Positions 56,565-64,000 of a stretch of DNA of 64,000 nucleotides are shown piece after piece. The notes beneath the pieces are model-generated. The model did not search any database. It worked only from the letters and a program-made list of their open reading frames with translations, and was not told where the DNA came from. The translations under genes and the position numbers were made by a program. Positions within the stretch are counted from its first letter, which is position 1, and each line of letters starts with the position of its first letter. This DNA is from JANQOH01 sp965200095 (GTDB taxonomy: Bacteria; Pseudomonadota; Alphaproteobacteria; UBA7887). The DNA is taken from assembly GCA_965200095.1 (NCBI GenBank), contig OZ241350.1:2542001-2606000 (forward strand), written 5' to 3'.

Positions 56565-58520
56565 TCAGTTTTCGGGCTGCGGCGCGGCGGCGACGTTCGG
56601 CGGCGCCTCGGGCGGAGGGTCGGTTTCCGGGGTTTCGGGGGCTTCGGGGACATCGCTGAGCGGCACCGAGGACCGTCTCCCGCCGCCCGTCTCCGACTCC
56701 GTTTCGCCGCGGTGGATGGTCTCGCCGCGCAGCAGGGCGTCCACCTCCTCGCCCGAAAGAGTCTCGTATTCGAGCAGCGCCTCGGCGACGACATGCAGAT
56801 CGCCCTCATGTTCGGCGAGCACCCGGCGCGCGGCGGCTTCGGCGTTGTCGATGAGTTTGCGAATCTCGTCGTCGATGAGTTTCGCCGTCGCTCCCGAAAC
56901 GAGGCGCTGTCGCGCCACCGAATGACCGAGGAACACTTCGTCCTGGTTGTCGCCATAGCGCAACGGGCCGAGGGCCTCGCTCATTCCCCACTCGGTGACC
57001 ATGCGGCGCGCCATGTCCGTCGCCTGCCGGATGTCCGACACCGCGCCGTTGGTGACGTTCTCCACGCCGAAGACCTGTTCCTCGGCGACCCGCCCGCCGA
57101 ACATGCGCGCCAGCATGGCTTTCAGTTCGCGCACGGTGTGGCTGTGGCGGTCGCGTTCGGGAAGGTTCATGGTGACGCCGAGGGCGCGCCCGCGGGGGAT
57201 GATCGTGACCTTGTGCAGCGGGTCGTTGCCGGGCACGAAAAGGCCCACAAGCGCGTGCCCCGCTTCGTGATAGGCGGTCAGTTTCCGCTCTTCGTCGGTC
57301 ATCACCATCGACCGGCGCTCGGCGCCCATCATCACCTTGTCCTTGGCTTCCTCGAACTCGGCCATGGTGACGACGCGCCGCGACTTGCGCGCCGCCAGCA
57401 GCGCCGCCTCGTTCACCAGATTGGCGAGATCGGCGCCCGAAAACCCGGGCGTGCCGCGGGCGATGACGCGCGGCTTGACATCGGGCGCGAGCGGCACCTT
57501 GCGCATGTGCACCTTGAGGATTTTCTCGCGCCCCAGGATGTCGGGGTTGGGCACCACGACCTGCCGGTCGAACCGTCCGGGCCGCAACAGCGCCGGGTCG
57601 AGCACGTCCGGGCGGTTGGTCGCGGCGATCAGAATGACGCCTTCGGCGGTATCGAAACCGTCCATCTCGACGAGAAGCTGGTTCAGCGTCTGCTCGCGTT
57701 CGTCATTGCCTCCGCCGAGGCCGGCGCCGCGATGGCGCCCGACGGCGTCGATCTCGTCGATGAACACGATGCACGGCGCGTTCTTCCGCCCCTGCTCGAA
57801 CATGTCGCGCACGCGGCTCGCGCCCACGCCGACGAACATTTCCACGAAGTCGGAGCCGGAGATCGTGAAAAACGGCACGTTGGCCTCGCCGGCGATGGCG
57901 CGCGCGAGGAGGGTCTTGCCCGTGCCCGGCGACCCCACGAGGAGAACGCCCTTCGGGATGCGCCCGCCGAGGCGCTGGAACTTCCGCGGGTCCCGCAGGA
58001 ATTCGACGATCTCCTGGAGTTCTTCCTTCGCCTCGTCGATGCCCGCGACGTTTTCGAAGGTGACGCGCCCCTGTTTCTCCGTCAGCAGCCGGGCGCGCGA
58101 CTTGCCGAAGCCCATCGCCTTGCCGCCGGACCCCTGCATCTGGCGCATGAAGAATATCCACACCCCGATGATGAGGATCATCGGCAGCCAGTTGAGCAGG
58201 ATGGTGAAGAGCGGCGACAATCCGTCGCGACCCGGTTTCGCGGTGATCGCGACCCCGTGCTCGCGCAGCCGTTCGATAAGCGCGGCGTCGTCCGGGGCGT
58301 AGGTCGAGAACGACTGCCCGCCCGCCAGGTGGCCGGATATGTCCCGCCCCTCGATGGTCACGTCGCGGACCTGTCCCTGTTCGACCTGTTCGAGGAAATC
58401 GGTGTAGCTCAGGGAGCGCGCCGGCCGCGCGCCCATATCCGCGCCGAACATCTTGAACAGAGTGACGAGCAGCAGGGCGACGATCGCCCAGAGCGCGATG
58501 TTGCGTCCGAAATTGCTCAA
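56565..58520 (-). CDS. ftsH: ATP-dependent zinc metalloprotease FtsH
   Basis: A 651-residue membrane AAA+ protease. Two membrane helices (ALWAIVALLLVTLF near the N-terminus and LNWLPMILIIGVWIFF at about 108-125) flank a periplasmic domain. Walker A is GSPGTGKT, Walker B IVFIDEIDA, SRH follows, and the zinc site is HEAGHALVG. It degrades sigma-32, LpxC and misfolded membrane proteins in relatives. The C-terminal tail is long and acidic/Pro-rich (VPEAPETPE). Confidence 0.97.
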   Translation of the reverse strand: MSNFGRNIALWAIVALLLVTLFKMFGADMGARPARSLSYTDFLEQVEQGQVRDVTIEGRDISGHLAGGQSFSTYAPDDAALIERLREHGVAITAKPGRDGLSPLFTILLNWLPMILIIGVWIFFMRQMQGSGGKAMGFGKSRARLLTEKQGRVTFENVAGIDEAKEELQEIVEFLRDPRKFQRLGGRIPKGVLLVGSPGTGKTLLARAIAGEANVPFFTISGSDFVEMFVGVGASRVRDMFEQGRKNAPCIVFIDEIDAVGRHRGAGLGGGNDEREQTLNQLLVEMDGFDTAEGVILIAATNRPDVLDPALLRPGRFDRQVVVPNPDILGREKILKVHMRKVPLAPDVKPRVIARGTPGFSGADLANLVNEAALLAARKSRRVVTMAEFEEAKDKVMMGAERRSMVMTDEERKLTAYHEAGHALVGLFVPGNDPLHKVTIIPRGRALGVTMNLPERDRHSHTVRELKAMLARMFGGRVAEEQVFGVENVTNGAVSDIRQATDMARRMVTEWGMSEALGPLRYGDNQDEVFLGHSVARQRLVSGATAKLIDDEIRKLIDNAEAAARRVLAEHEGDLHVVAEALLEYETLSGEEVDALLRGETIHRGETESETGGGRRSSVPLSDVPEAPETPETDPPPEAPPNVAAAPQPEN

Positions 58521-58566
58521 ACCGGTGGGACCTCGTCAGGGCGCGGCAGCGCCGGGGCGCGTCAAT

Positions 58567-59874
58567 CTAGCACAGCTCCGCCGCCGGCGCGAAAACCGCC
58601 TCGGTCAGCGGACGGAGGGGGCGAAACGCCGCCGCGAAGAGCGCCGGCCCGCCGTCTCCGGTCGACAGGTGGGGTAGCGCCGCCGGTCCGTCAAGGTCGA
58701 AAAGCACAGGAAGACCGGGGCGGAAAAGCGGCGGGACCGGGAACGGCGCGCCGCGCCGCCGAAGCGCCGCCCATGACCCGTCGGCGAGCCGGCGCACGAA
58801 GAACGGCGCCCGTCCCGCATCCGCCGACACCCGCAGATCGAACCGCCCGTCCCACCGCGCCGGCGGCCCCCCGGGAGCGATCGGAAGATCCAAAAGGGGG
58901 AGGGCCTCGCGCGCTACCAGCGCGTCGCCGCGGCGCGGCGCGATGCGACAGCCCCCCAGCGTAAAGGGCGCCGCGGCGGTCAACGCCGCGAGCGCGCGCT
59001 CCAGCCGTTGGGTGCGCGGCGCATGAACCCGCCCGCCGACGCAGACGACGACGCGCGCCAGCGCCGCCGCCGCGACACCGGCGGGCGCCGCCGCGAAGGG
59101 GGCCCGCCGGATACGGGCGCAGCCGAAGGGATGCAGGCGCACGGCGCGGCGCAGCAGGCGCGCTGTCGCCTCCTCGTGGGCGGCGCGTTCGCGACCCCGG
59201 CGGCGCGCTTCGTCGAGCAACGCGGCGACGGCGCCGGGAGCGCCGGCCTCCAGGCGCCGGCGCGCCGCGGTGCGCGCATAGGCGGGGTCGGCGTTGGACG
59301 GGTCTTCGGTCCAGCACAGCCCCTGCGCGCGCAGGCTTGCGCGCAGACGCTCGGGCGGCGTCGCCAGAAACGGACGCAACCAGCGCACGCCCGCGCCCTC
59401 GGTCACAGCCGCCATCCCGGCGAGGCCGCGTGGGCCGCTCCCCGCCGCGCGGCGGAGAATCAGCGTTTCCGCCCGGTCGCGCGCGTGGTGGCCGAGCAGC
59501 AGGTGGAGCGCGCCGGCCTCGCGACAGGCGCGCCCCAGCAGTTCGCGCCGCGCCGCGCGCGCCGCCGCCTGAACGCCGCTGCGCGGCTTCGCCCCGCGCC
59601 AGCGGAGCACCCGCGTCGCGAGGCCCTGCGCCCCGGCGCGGCGACGGGCGGTCTCCGCCTCGTCCGCCGAACCGGGGCGCAGACCGTGGTCCACCGCGAA
59701 GCCGAGCGCGCGTCCGCCGCGCGCCCGCGCCCACCGCCCGGCGAACCGCGCGAGGCACAGGCTGTCGGCCCCGCCGGAGACCGCCACGGCGATTTCGGGG
59801 GCTGTCTCAAAGGGTTCGAACGCCGCCATGAGACGGGCGAATTCCGCGTCCGACAGGGGTTCCGGGCCGGCCAT
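58567..59874 (-). CDS. tilS: tRNA(Ile)-lysidine synthase
   Basis: A 435-residue N-type ATP pyrophosphatase that converts C34 of tRNA-Ile(CAU) to lysidine. The PP-loop is AVAVSGGADSLCLARF; also FAVDHGLRPGSADEA, LLLGHHARDRAETLILRR and WTEDPSNADPAYAR. The order cpoB-tilS-ftsH is conserved. The C-terminal third is divergent, as usual for alphaproteobacterial TilS. Confidence 0.92.
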   Translation of the reverse strand: MAGPEPLSDAEFARLMAAFEPFETAPEIAVAVSGGADSLCLARFAGRWARARGGRALGFAVDHGLRPGSADEAETARRRAGAQGLATRVLRWRGAKPRSGVQAAARAARRELLGRACREAGALHLLLGHHARDRAETLILRRAAGSGPRGLAGMAAVTEGAGVRWLRPFLATPPERLRASLRAQGLCWTEDPSNADPAYARTAARRRLEAGAPGAVAALLDEARRRGRERAAHEEATARLLRRAVRLHPFGCARIRRAPFAAAPAGVAAAALARVVVCVGGRVHAPRTQRLERALAALTAAAPFTLGGCRIAPRRGDALVAREALPLLDLPIAPGGPPARWDGRFDLRVSADAGRAPFFVRRLADGSWAALRRRGAPFPVPPLFRPGLPVLFDLDGPAALPHLSTGDGGPALFAAAFRPLRPLTEAVFAPAAELC

Positions 59875-59886
59875 GCGGCCGCGCCG

Positions 59887-60783
59887 TCAGGGGCAGCCCG
59901 CGCGCGCGCTTTCGCCGGCCAGCCTGTCGAGCAGCAGCGCCGGCGCGTCCCCGTGTTCGTCGCGCAACTTCGCGAAAGTGGCGCAAGCGTCCCCTGTCTG
60001 CCCCAGCGCCGCCCACGCCATACCCAGTTTGAGGAGGTTGTCGGGCGCCTTGCGGCCGGCGGGAAAGCCCCGATAGCCGCGCGCGAACGCGACCGCCGCG
60101 CGTTCGTAGTCGCGCCGCGCATAATGCGTTTCGCCGAGCCAGTACCAGGCGTTCCCCGCAAGGTCGTGATCGGGGCGACGGGCGACGAAGTCGCGCAACG
60201 CCGCCTCCGCCGCCGTATAATCGGCCCGCTGCAACAGGGCGAAGGCGCGTTCGTATTCTTCTTCCGCAGTCGTCTCGGACGGAGGCGGAGGCGCGACCGC
60301 CGGCGGGGAGTCCCCCGGTCCGGGCGCCGCGGCCGCGGGGGGCGCCGGTTCGGCGGGTTGCGGCGCGTCCCCCGCCGCGGACGGGTCCGCCGCGCCGGGC
60401 GCCGGGCGCACAGCCGGCGCGGCCGCCGTTTCGACGGCGGCAAGGCGCTCCTCGATATCGCGTATCGCGAGCGACAGCGTTTCGTCCAGCCGGCGCAGTC
60501 CGAACGTCGCCCTTTCAATCTGGTCGGTGAGTTGCCGCAGTTGTTCTTCCAGATCGGCGAACCGCGCCTCGGCGCCGGGGGGAGCCGCGGGCGACGCCGC
60601 CGCGCCGGCGCCCGGCGTCGACCCGCGCAGCGACGCGAGTTCGCGCTCGAGGCGATCGAGACGGTCGAGCAGCGCGGAGAACGACAGTTCCTGTTGCCCC
60701 GCCGCGGGCAGGGCGACGGCCGCCGCCAGAGCCGCGGCGAGCGCCGCGGACGCCCGTCGCGGCGCGGCGACGCGAATCCGCAT
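59887..60783 (-). CDS. cpoB: Tol-Pal system coordinator CpoB/YbgF
   Basis: A 298-residue periplasmic protein. It has a signal peptide (ALAAALAAAVALPAAGQ), an N-terminal coiled coil (FSALLDRLDRLERELASL, then LEEQLRQLTDQIERA), a long Pro/Ala linker and a C-terminal TPR domain (YERAFALLQRADYTAAEAAL, NAWYWLGETHYARRDYERA). CpoB coordinates Tol-Pal with peptidoglycan synthesis during division. The start at 60783 gives the signal; upstream reading is a shadow of pal. It ends 12 bases before tilS begins. Confidence 0.92.
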   Translation of the reverse strand: MRIRVAAPRRASAALAAALAAAVALPAAGQQELSFSALLDRLDRLERELASLRGSTPGAGAAASPAAPPGAEARFADLEEQLRQLTDQIERATFGLRRLDETLSLAIRDIEERLAAVETAAAPAVRPAPGAADPSAAGDAPQPAEPAPPAAAAPGPGDSPPAVAPPPPSETTAEEEYERAFALLQRADYTAAEAALRDFVARRPDHDLAGNAWYWLGETHYARRDYERAAVAFARGYRGFPAGRKAPDNLLKLGMAWAALGQTGDACATFAKLRDEHGDAPALLLDRLAGESARAGCP

Positions 60784-60827
60784 CGCCCCTGCGAATCCGC
60801 GCCGCGGGGACCGGAAACCGGCCCGGA

Positions 60828-61355
60828 CTAGTTTTTGGTGTCGAAGGACGTGACGGCGACCCGGTTCTGCGCCCATGCGCTCTTGGTGTGGCCGATGACG
60901 ATGGGGCGGTCCTTGCCGTAGGAAATGGTGGAGATCCGCGCGCCGTCGACGCCCGCCTGGACGAGGAAGTTCTTCGCCGCGGTAGCGCGCCTGTCGCCGA
61001 GCGCGAGGTTGTAGTCGCGCGTGCCGCGTTCGTCGCAATGGCCCGCGACGAGCACCGTGAGATCGGGGTTGTCGCGCAGCAACGCCGCCTGGCGCATCAG
61101 AGTCGCCTGTCCGTCCTCGCGGATATCGTAGCGGTCGAACTCGAAGAACACGCGGTCTCCGGCGTCGACCAGCATTTCCCTCGGCGTGAGCGGCTCGGCC
61201 ATGGCGCCGTCGTCCGCCGGCATGGCGTCGTCCATGGGCACGTCCATATCCATCGCCGCCCCGCCGCCCGAGGCGTCGCCGGCGTCTTCCGGCGTCGTCT
61301 CGCACGCGGCAAGCAACAAGACGACGCCCGCAAGCGCGATGATCTTCATGTGCAT
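60828..61355 (-). CDS. pal: Peptidoglycan-associated lipoprotein
   Basis: A 175-residue outer-membrane lipoprotein with a lipobox at LLLAAC, a Met/Asp-rich linker (MDMDVPMDDAMPADDGAM) and an OmpA-like domain (FFEFDRYDIREDG, then GHCDERGTRDYNLALGDRRA) that binds meso-diaminopimelate. Two ATGs lie 6 bases apart (61355 and 61349); AGGAG is placed well for the second and GAGGG for the first. It sits 337 bases after tolB, an unusually long gap for this operon. Confidence 0.95.
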   Translation of the reverse strand: MHMKIIALAGVVLLLAACETTPEDAGDASGGGAAMDMDVPMDDAMPADDGAMAEPLTPREMLVDAGDRVFFEFDRYDIREDGQATLMRQAALLRDNPDLTVLVAGHCDERGTRDYNLALGDRRATAAKNFLVQAGVDGARISTISYGKDRPIVIGHTKSAWAQNRVAVTSFDTKN

Positions 61356-61568
61356 CTCCTGGCCCTCCTCAAGTCTGTATGGAACCGCGAGAGGCCTCGC
61401 CCCGGCCCTTCCGTCGTTCCGCCGGACACCGCGTCGGGCCCGGTTCCCGCCGTATACACGGCCGGATCGCCAATTTCAAGGCGCCGCGGAAGCGCCGCGG
61501 CGGCTCTCGTTATACAGCGTCAACGCAAACTTCTCCCCGGGGGCGAGCCTGCCCTCGCGTATGCGGGG

Positions 61569-61623
61569 GGCGTCTCGCCGGCATCTACGTCATCGCGCTT
61601 CGCGCGCGTGCCGGCGAGACGCC
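61569..61623. repeat. 15-base perfect inverted repeat in the tolB-pal gap
   Basis: GGCGTCTCGCCGGCA (61569-61583) and its exact reverse complement (61609-61623) enclose a 25-base loop; a second palindrome (CAGGCGC-GGCGCCTG region, about 61632-61646) follows. The gap 61356-61692 has no credible gene. The sequence style resembles dispersed palindromic intergenic repeats. On the minus-strand transcript it would form a strong hairpin between tolB and pal. Confidence 0.65.
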
Positions 61624-61692
61624 GGCGCTCCCAGGCGCGGCGCCTGCCGCCCGACATCTCCCCCCGCCTTGCGGCGATTGTCGGGCGCGCCG

Positions 61693-63033
61693 TCAGTTCC
61701 TCGCGATGAGCGGCGACCAGGCGGGGTCGGAAGCGTCGGTTCCGGTGACGATCTCCCGTTCGTTGCGCCCCGTCAGGTCGATGGAGAACAGACGCACGCG
61801 GTCGCCGCGCCCGCTGTCGTCGCCCGGGGTGATGCGATAGAACATCAGCACCCGGCCGTTGGGCGCCCAAGTCGGCCCCTCGACCAGGAAGCCGCTCGAC
61901 AGCAGCCGTTCGCCCGATCCGTCGGTGCGCATGGCGCCGATGTGAAACACGCCCTGGTACGATTTGGTGAAGGCGATCCAGTCGCCGCGCGGCGACCAGA
62001 CCGGAGTCGCATAGCGGCCGTCGCCGAAACTGATGCGGCGCACGTCGCTGCCGTCGGCGTTCATGACGTAGAGTTGTTGCTTGCCGGAGCGGTCGGATTC
62101 GAAGGCGATGGACGCGCCGTCGGGGGAATAGCAGGGCGCCGTGTCGATGGCCGGATGGCGTGTGAGGCGCTCCATGACGCGGTTGCTCAGGTCGAGCTGG
62201 AAGACCTCGGAGTTCCCGGCGACCGACACCGACATGACCATGCGTTTGCCGTCGGGCGAGAAGCGCGGCGCGATCGACATGTTGCCGGGGAAGTCGCCCA
62301 GGATTTCCTCGCGCCCCGTGTCGAGGTTGCGGAGATAGACCCAGGGCCGGTCGTCGATATAGGAGAGGTAGGCGATCTCCTGGAGCGTCGGCGAGAAACG
62401 CGGCGTAAGCACCAGGTGGGCGCCATCGGTGATGAAGCGCGCATTGGCGCCGTCCTGGTCCATGATCGCGAGGCGCTTCACGCGCGCCTCCGCCGGCCCG
62501 GTTTCGGCCACGTAGACGATGCGGGTGTCGAAATATCCTTCCTCGCCGGTGATGCGGCGATAGATCTCGTCGGCGATCAGATGCGCCACCCGCCGCCACT
62601 TGTCGCGCGGGGCGCGCAGTTTGAAGCCCACCATGTGCTTTTCGGACAGCACGTCCCACAGGCGGAATTCGACGGCGAGCACCGAGTCGTCGCCGATTTC
62701 GGCGCGGCCCGTCACCAGCGCGTCGGCGGCGATTCGTCGCCAGTCGCCGAACCGGGGGCGCGCGGAGGTCGCCAGGGTTTCGGGGCTTTCCAGAAAGGCG
62801 TCCGGGTCGAGCGGCTCGAAAAGGCCCGAGCTCTCGAGGTCGCGCGACACCACAAAGGCGATGTCGGCGCCGAACCGTCGGGTTTCCTCGTCGGCGCCGA
62901 AGAAACCGGTCACCGCGATGGGCAACGGGTCGACGCGCCCGCGGGTGATGTCGATCTCCAGCTGGGCGCCGGCGGGAGCGGCGGCGGCGGCGACCGCGGC
63001 GGCGACCGCCGCGAAACGGGGGCAAGGCGTCAT
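61693..63033 (-). CDS. tolB: Tol-Pal system beta-propeller protein TolB
   Basis: A 446-residue periplasmic protein. It has a signal peptide (FAAVAAAVAAAAAPAGAQ), an N-terminal domain (AFVVSRDLESSGLFEPL) and a six-bladed propeller with repeated blades (RFSPTLQEIAYLSY, RFSPDGKRMVMS, CYSPDGASIAFESDRSGKQQLYVM). It binds Pal and TolA. ATG overlaps the tolA stop by 4 bases. Complete. Confidence 0.96.
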   Translation of the reverse strand: MTPCPRFAAVAAAVAAAAAPAGAQLEIDITRGRVDPLPIAVTGFFGADEETRRFGADIAFVVSRDLESSGLFEPLDPDAFLESPETLATSARPRFGDWRRIAADALVTGRAEIGDDSVLAVEFRLWDVLSEKHMVGFKLRAPRDKWRRVAHLIADEIYRRITGEEGYFDTRIVYVAETGPAEARVKRLAIMDQDGANARFITDGAHLVLTPRFSPTLQEIAYLSYIDDRPWVYLRNLDTGREEILGDFPGNMSIAPRFSPDGKRMVMSVSVAGNSEVFQLDLSNRVMERLTRHPAIDTAPCYSPDGASIAFESDRSGKQQLYVMNADGSDVRRISFGDGRYATPVWSPRGDWIAFTKSYQGVFHIGAMRTDGSGERLLSSGFLVEGPTWAPNGRVLMFYRITPGDDSGRGDRVRLFSIDLTGRNEREIVTGTDASDPAWSPLIARN

Positions 63034-64000
63034 TCGTCGAACATGTCCCTGGGGTTGAAAAGAAGCCGGATGTCCGGCCTGTCGCGGAGCTTGCGGTAAG
63101 TTTCCGGCGACAGGCCCTCCAGTCTCTGCGTGCGTTTCACGGCGCGCACGGCGCTGTCGGCCATGGCGCGGAAGAACGAATCTTCCCGCTGGCGCGCCTG
63201 ATCCTCGACGGTCACCCTGCGCACCGTCCGCCCGTCGGCCTCGAGGCGGACCCGCAGCGTCACCGTCATCTCATGCGCGCCCTCCGCGCCGGCCGGCACG
63301 CTCCAGTTGCGCTGGATCTGCGCCCTTATGGCGTCGATCTCGGTCATCGTCAGCCGCTCGTCCAGCGGGCGCGAAGCGTCTTCGCTTGCGAGCAAGCGGG
63401 CGATCCGGTCGTCCGCCGGCGCCGCCGCCTCGTCCGCCGCGCGCGAAACGACGGTCGGTTCGGGCTCGTCGATGCTTTCCAGGGCGCGGTTGAGGGCGTC
63501 CTCGAAAGGGTCGTCCGGGGGCGGCGGGGGCGGCTTGCGCGCGGGGCGGCGCACGTCGGGCGAAAGCGCCGGCCGCGGCGGGGGCGCGGGCGGCGCCGGT
63601 TCGGCGAGCGCGGCGACGGCTTCCGGCCCCGGCCTGTCGGGCTCCGCGGCGGCGTCCGCGGCGCGCGCGGGCGCCGGGTCGGGCGCGTCGGCGGCGCGGG
63701 CCGGGCGCGGCGGCTCGTCCGCGCGCGCCGCGGCGGGCTGCGGCGTTGGGGATTGCGGCGCCGTCGGCGCGCGGGGCGCGGCGGGACGCGGGGCCGGCGC
63801 CTCGGCCGCGCGGTCGGGCGGCGGCGCTACGGCCCGGACGGCTGCGGGCCGCGCCGGCGCCGGGCGCGGCGGCGCCGACGGATCGGCGGCCGGCCGCGGG
63901 GCCGGTTCGGGCCGCGGCGCAGGCGCCGCGGCGGCCACCGACGGCGCCAGCGCGGCGACCTCGACCGGCGCCGAATCCGCGCCGGGCGCCGGCGGCGGCG
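63030..64000 (-). CDS. tolA: TolA, 3' part only (5' end beyond the window)
   Basis: The window holds at least 323 codons of TolA. These cover most of the Ala/Pro/Arg-rich periplasmic linker and the C-terminal domain: MTEIDAIRAQIQRNWSVP, then MTVTLRVRLEADGRTVRRV and FFRAMADSAVRAVKR, which binds TolB and colicins in relatives. The N-terminal membrane anchor is beyond 64000. The linker is unusually Pro-rich (PAPRPE-type repeats) in place of the Ala/Lys helix of E. coli TolA, as in other alphaproteobacteria. Confidence 0.9.
   Translation of the reverse strand, partial: PPPAPGADSAPVEVAALAPSVAAAAPAPRPEPAPRPAADPSAPPRPAPARPAAVRAVAPPPDRAAEAPAPRPAAPRAPTAPQSPTPQPAAARADEPPRPARAADAPDPAPARAADAAAEPDRPGPEAVAALAEPAPPAPPPRPALSPDVRRPARKPPPPPPDDPFEDALNRALESIDEPEPTVVSRAADEAAAPADDRIARLLASEDASRPLDERLTMTEIDAIRAQIQRNWSVPAGAEGAHEMTVTLRVRLEADGRTVRRVTVEDQARQREDSFFRAMADSAVRAVKRTQRLEGLSPETYRKLRDRPDIRLLFNPRDMFDE

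Overview
The window is a gene-dense, very high-GC stretch of a Gram-negative alphaproteobacterial chromosome. The evidence is the gene order: tolA-tolB-pal-cpoB-tilS-ftsH-folP; argS-SPOR-nagZ-scpA-scpB; pmbA-bisphosphatase-ABC exporter-waaA-lpxK; an RpoH with the QKKLFFNLR box; and a small DUF6476-type protein facing rluD. Most neighbouring genes overlap by 4 bases (ATGA, GTGA or TTGA), and GTG and TTG starts are frequent. No rRNA, tRNA or CRISPR array was seen. I do not assign a genus.

Layout. (1) 0.2-0.9 kb: a PIN/AbrB-type toxin-antitoxin pair. (2) 1.0-6.1 kb: a divergent envelope locus that looks iron-regulated. Di-haem oxidoreductase and imelysin face a beta-barrel-like protein, an FMN-binding protein with a covalent flavinylation motif, and a histidine-rich four-helix membrane protein. 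Two Fur-like palindromes lie between the two arms. (3) 6.2-13.5 kb: dNTPase, argS, SPOR protein, nagZ, scpA, scpB and a secreted hydrolase in one tight operon. (4) 13.5-16.3 kb: a subtilase autotransporter with a repetitive stalk, followed by a structured non-coding stretch. (5) 16.7-21.7 kb: valine catabolism genes, a MarR/LdtR-like regulator, a lipoprotein hydrolase and a coiled-coil protein. (6) 21.8-25.0 kb: gatCAB. (7) 25.2-31.6 kb: a repeat cluster, rpoH, rluD, then a DUF6476-JAMM-threonine aldolase-rhomboid operon, and an oligopeptide-type binding protein on the opposite strand.

(8) 31.7-39.1 kb is the accessory island. It holds a second repeat cluster of dRS3/NIME-like palindromic mosaics, an IS5-family element whose transposase ends at an in-frame TGA, a lower-GC vsr-dcm pair, and an intact RecQ-phosphoribosyltransferase plus DprA-like pair that I recognise as a PsyrTA/RqlHI-type anti-phage toxin-antitoxin system. 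Fragments of both genes of that pair survive upstream in the same order and orientation, which suggests a decayed second copy broken up by the IS, the repeats and vsr-dcm.

(9) 39.2-51.0 kb returns to chromosomal genes: YbdK-like ligase, N-formylglutamate amidohydrolase, M17 peptidase, pmbA, the KDO/lipid A genes, amtB-glnK and a STAS protein. (10) 51.1-55.3 kb: an unusual fusion of a solute-binding domain to an autotransporter barrel, a TAXI-like protein and an acetamidase-family protein. (11) 55.5-64.0 kb: folP, ftsH, tilS, cpoB, pal, tolB and the 3' part of tolA, all on the minus strand, with a hairpin-rich gap between tolB and pal.
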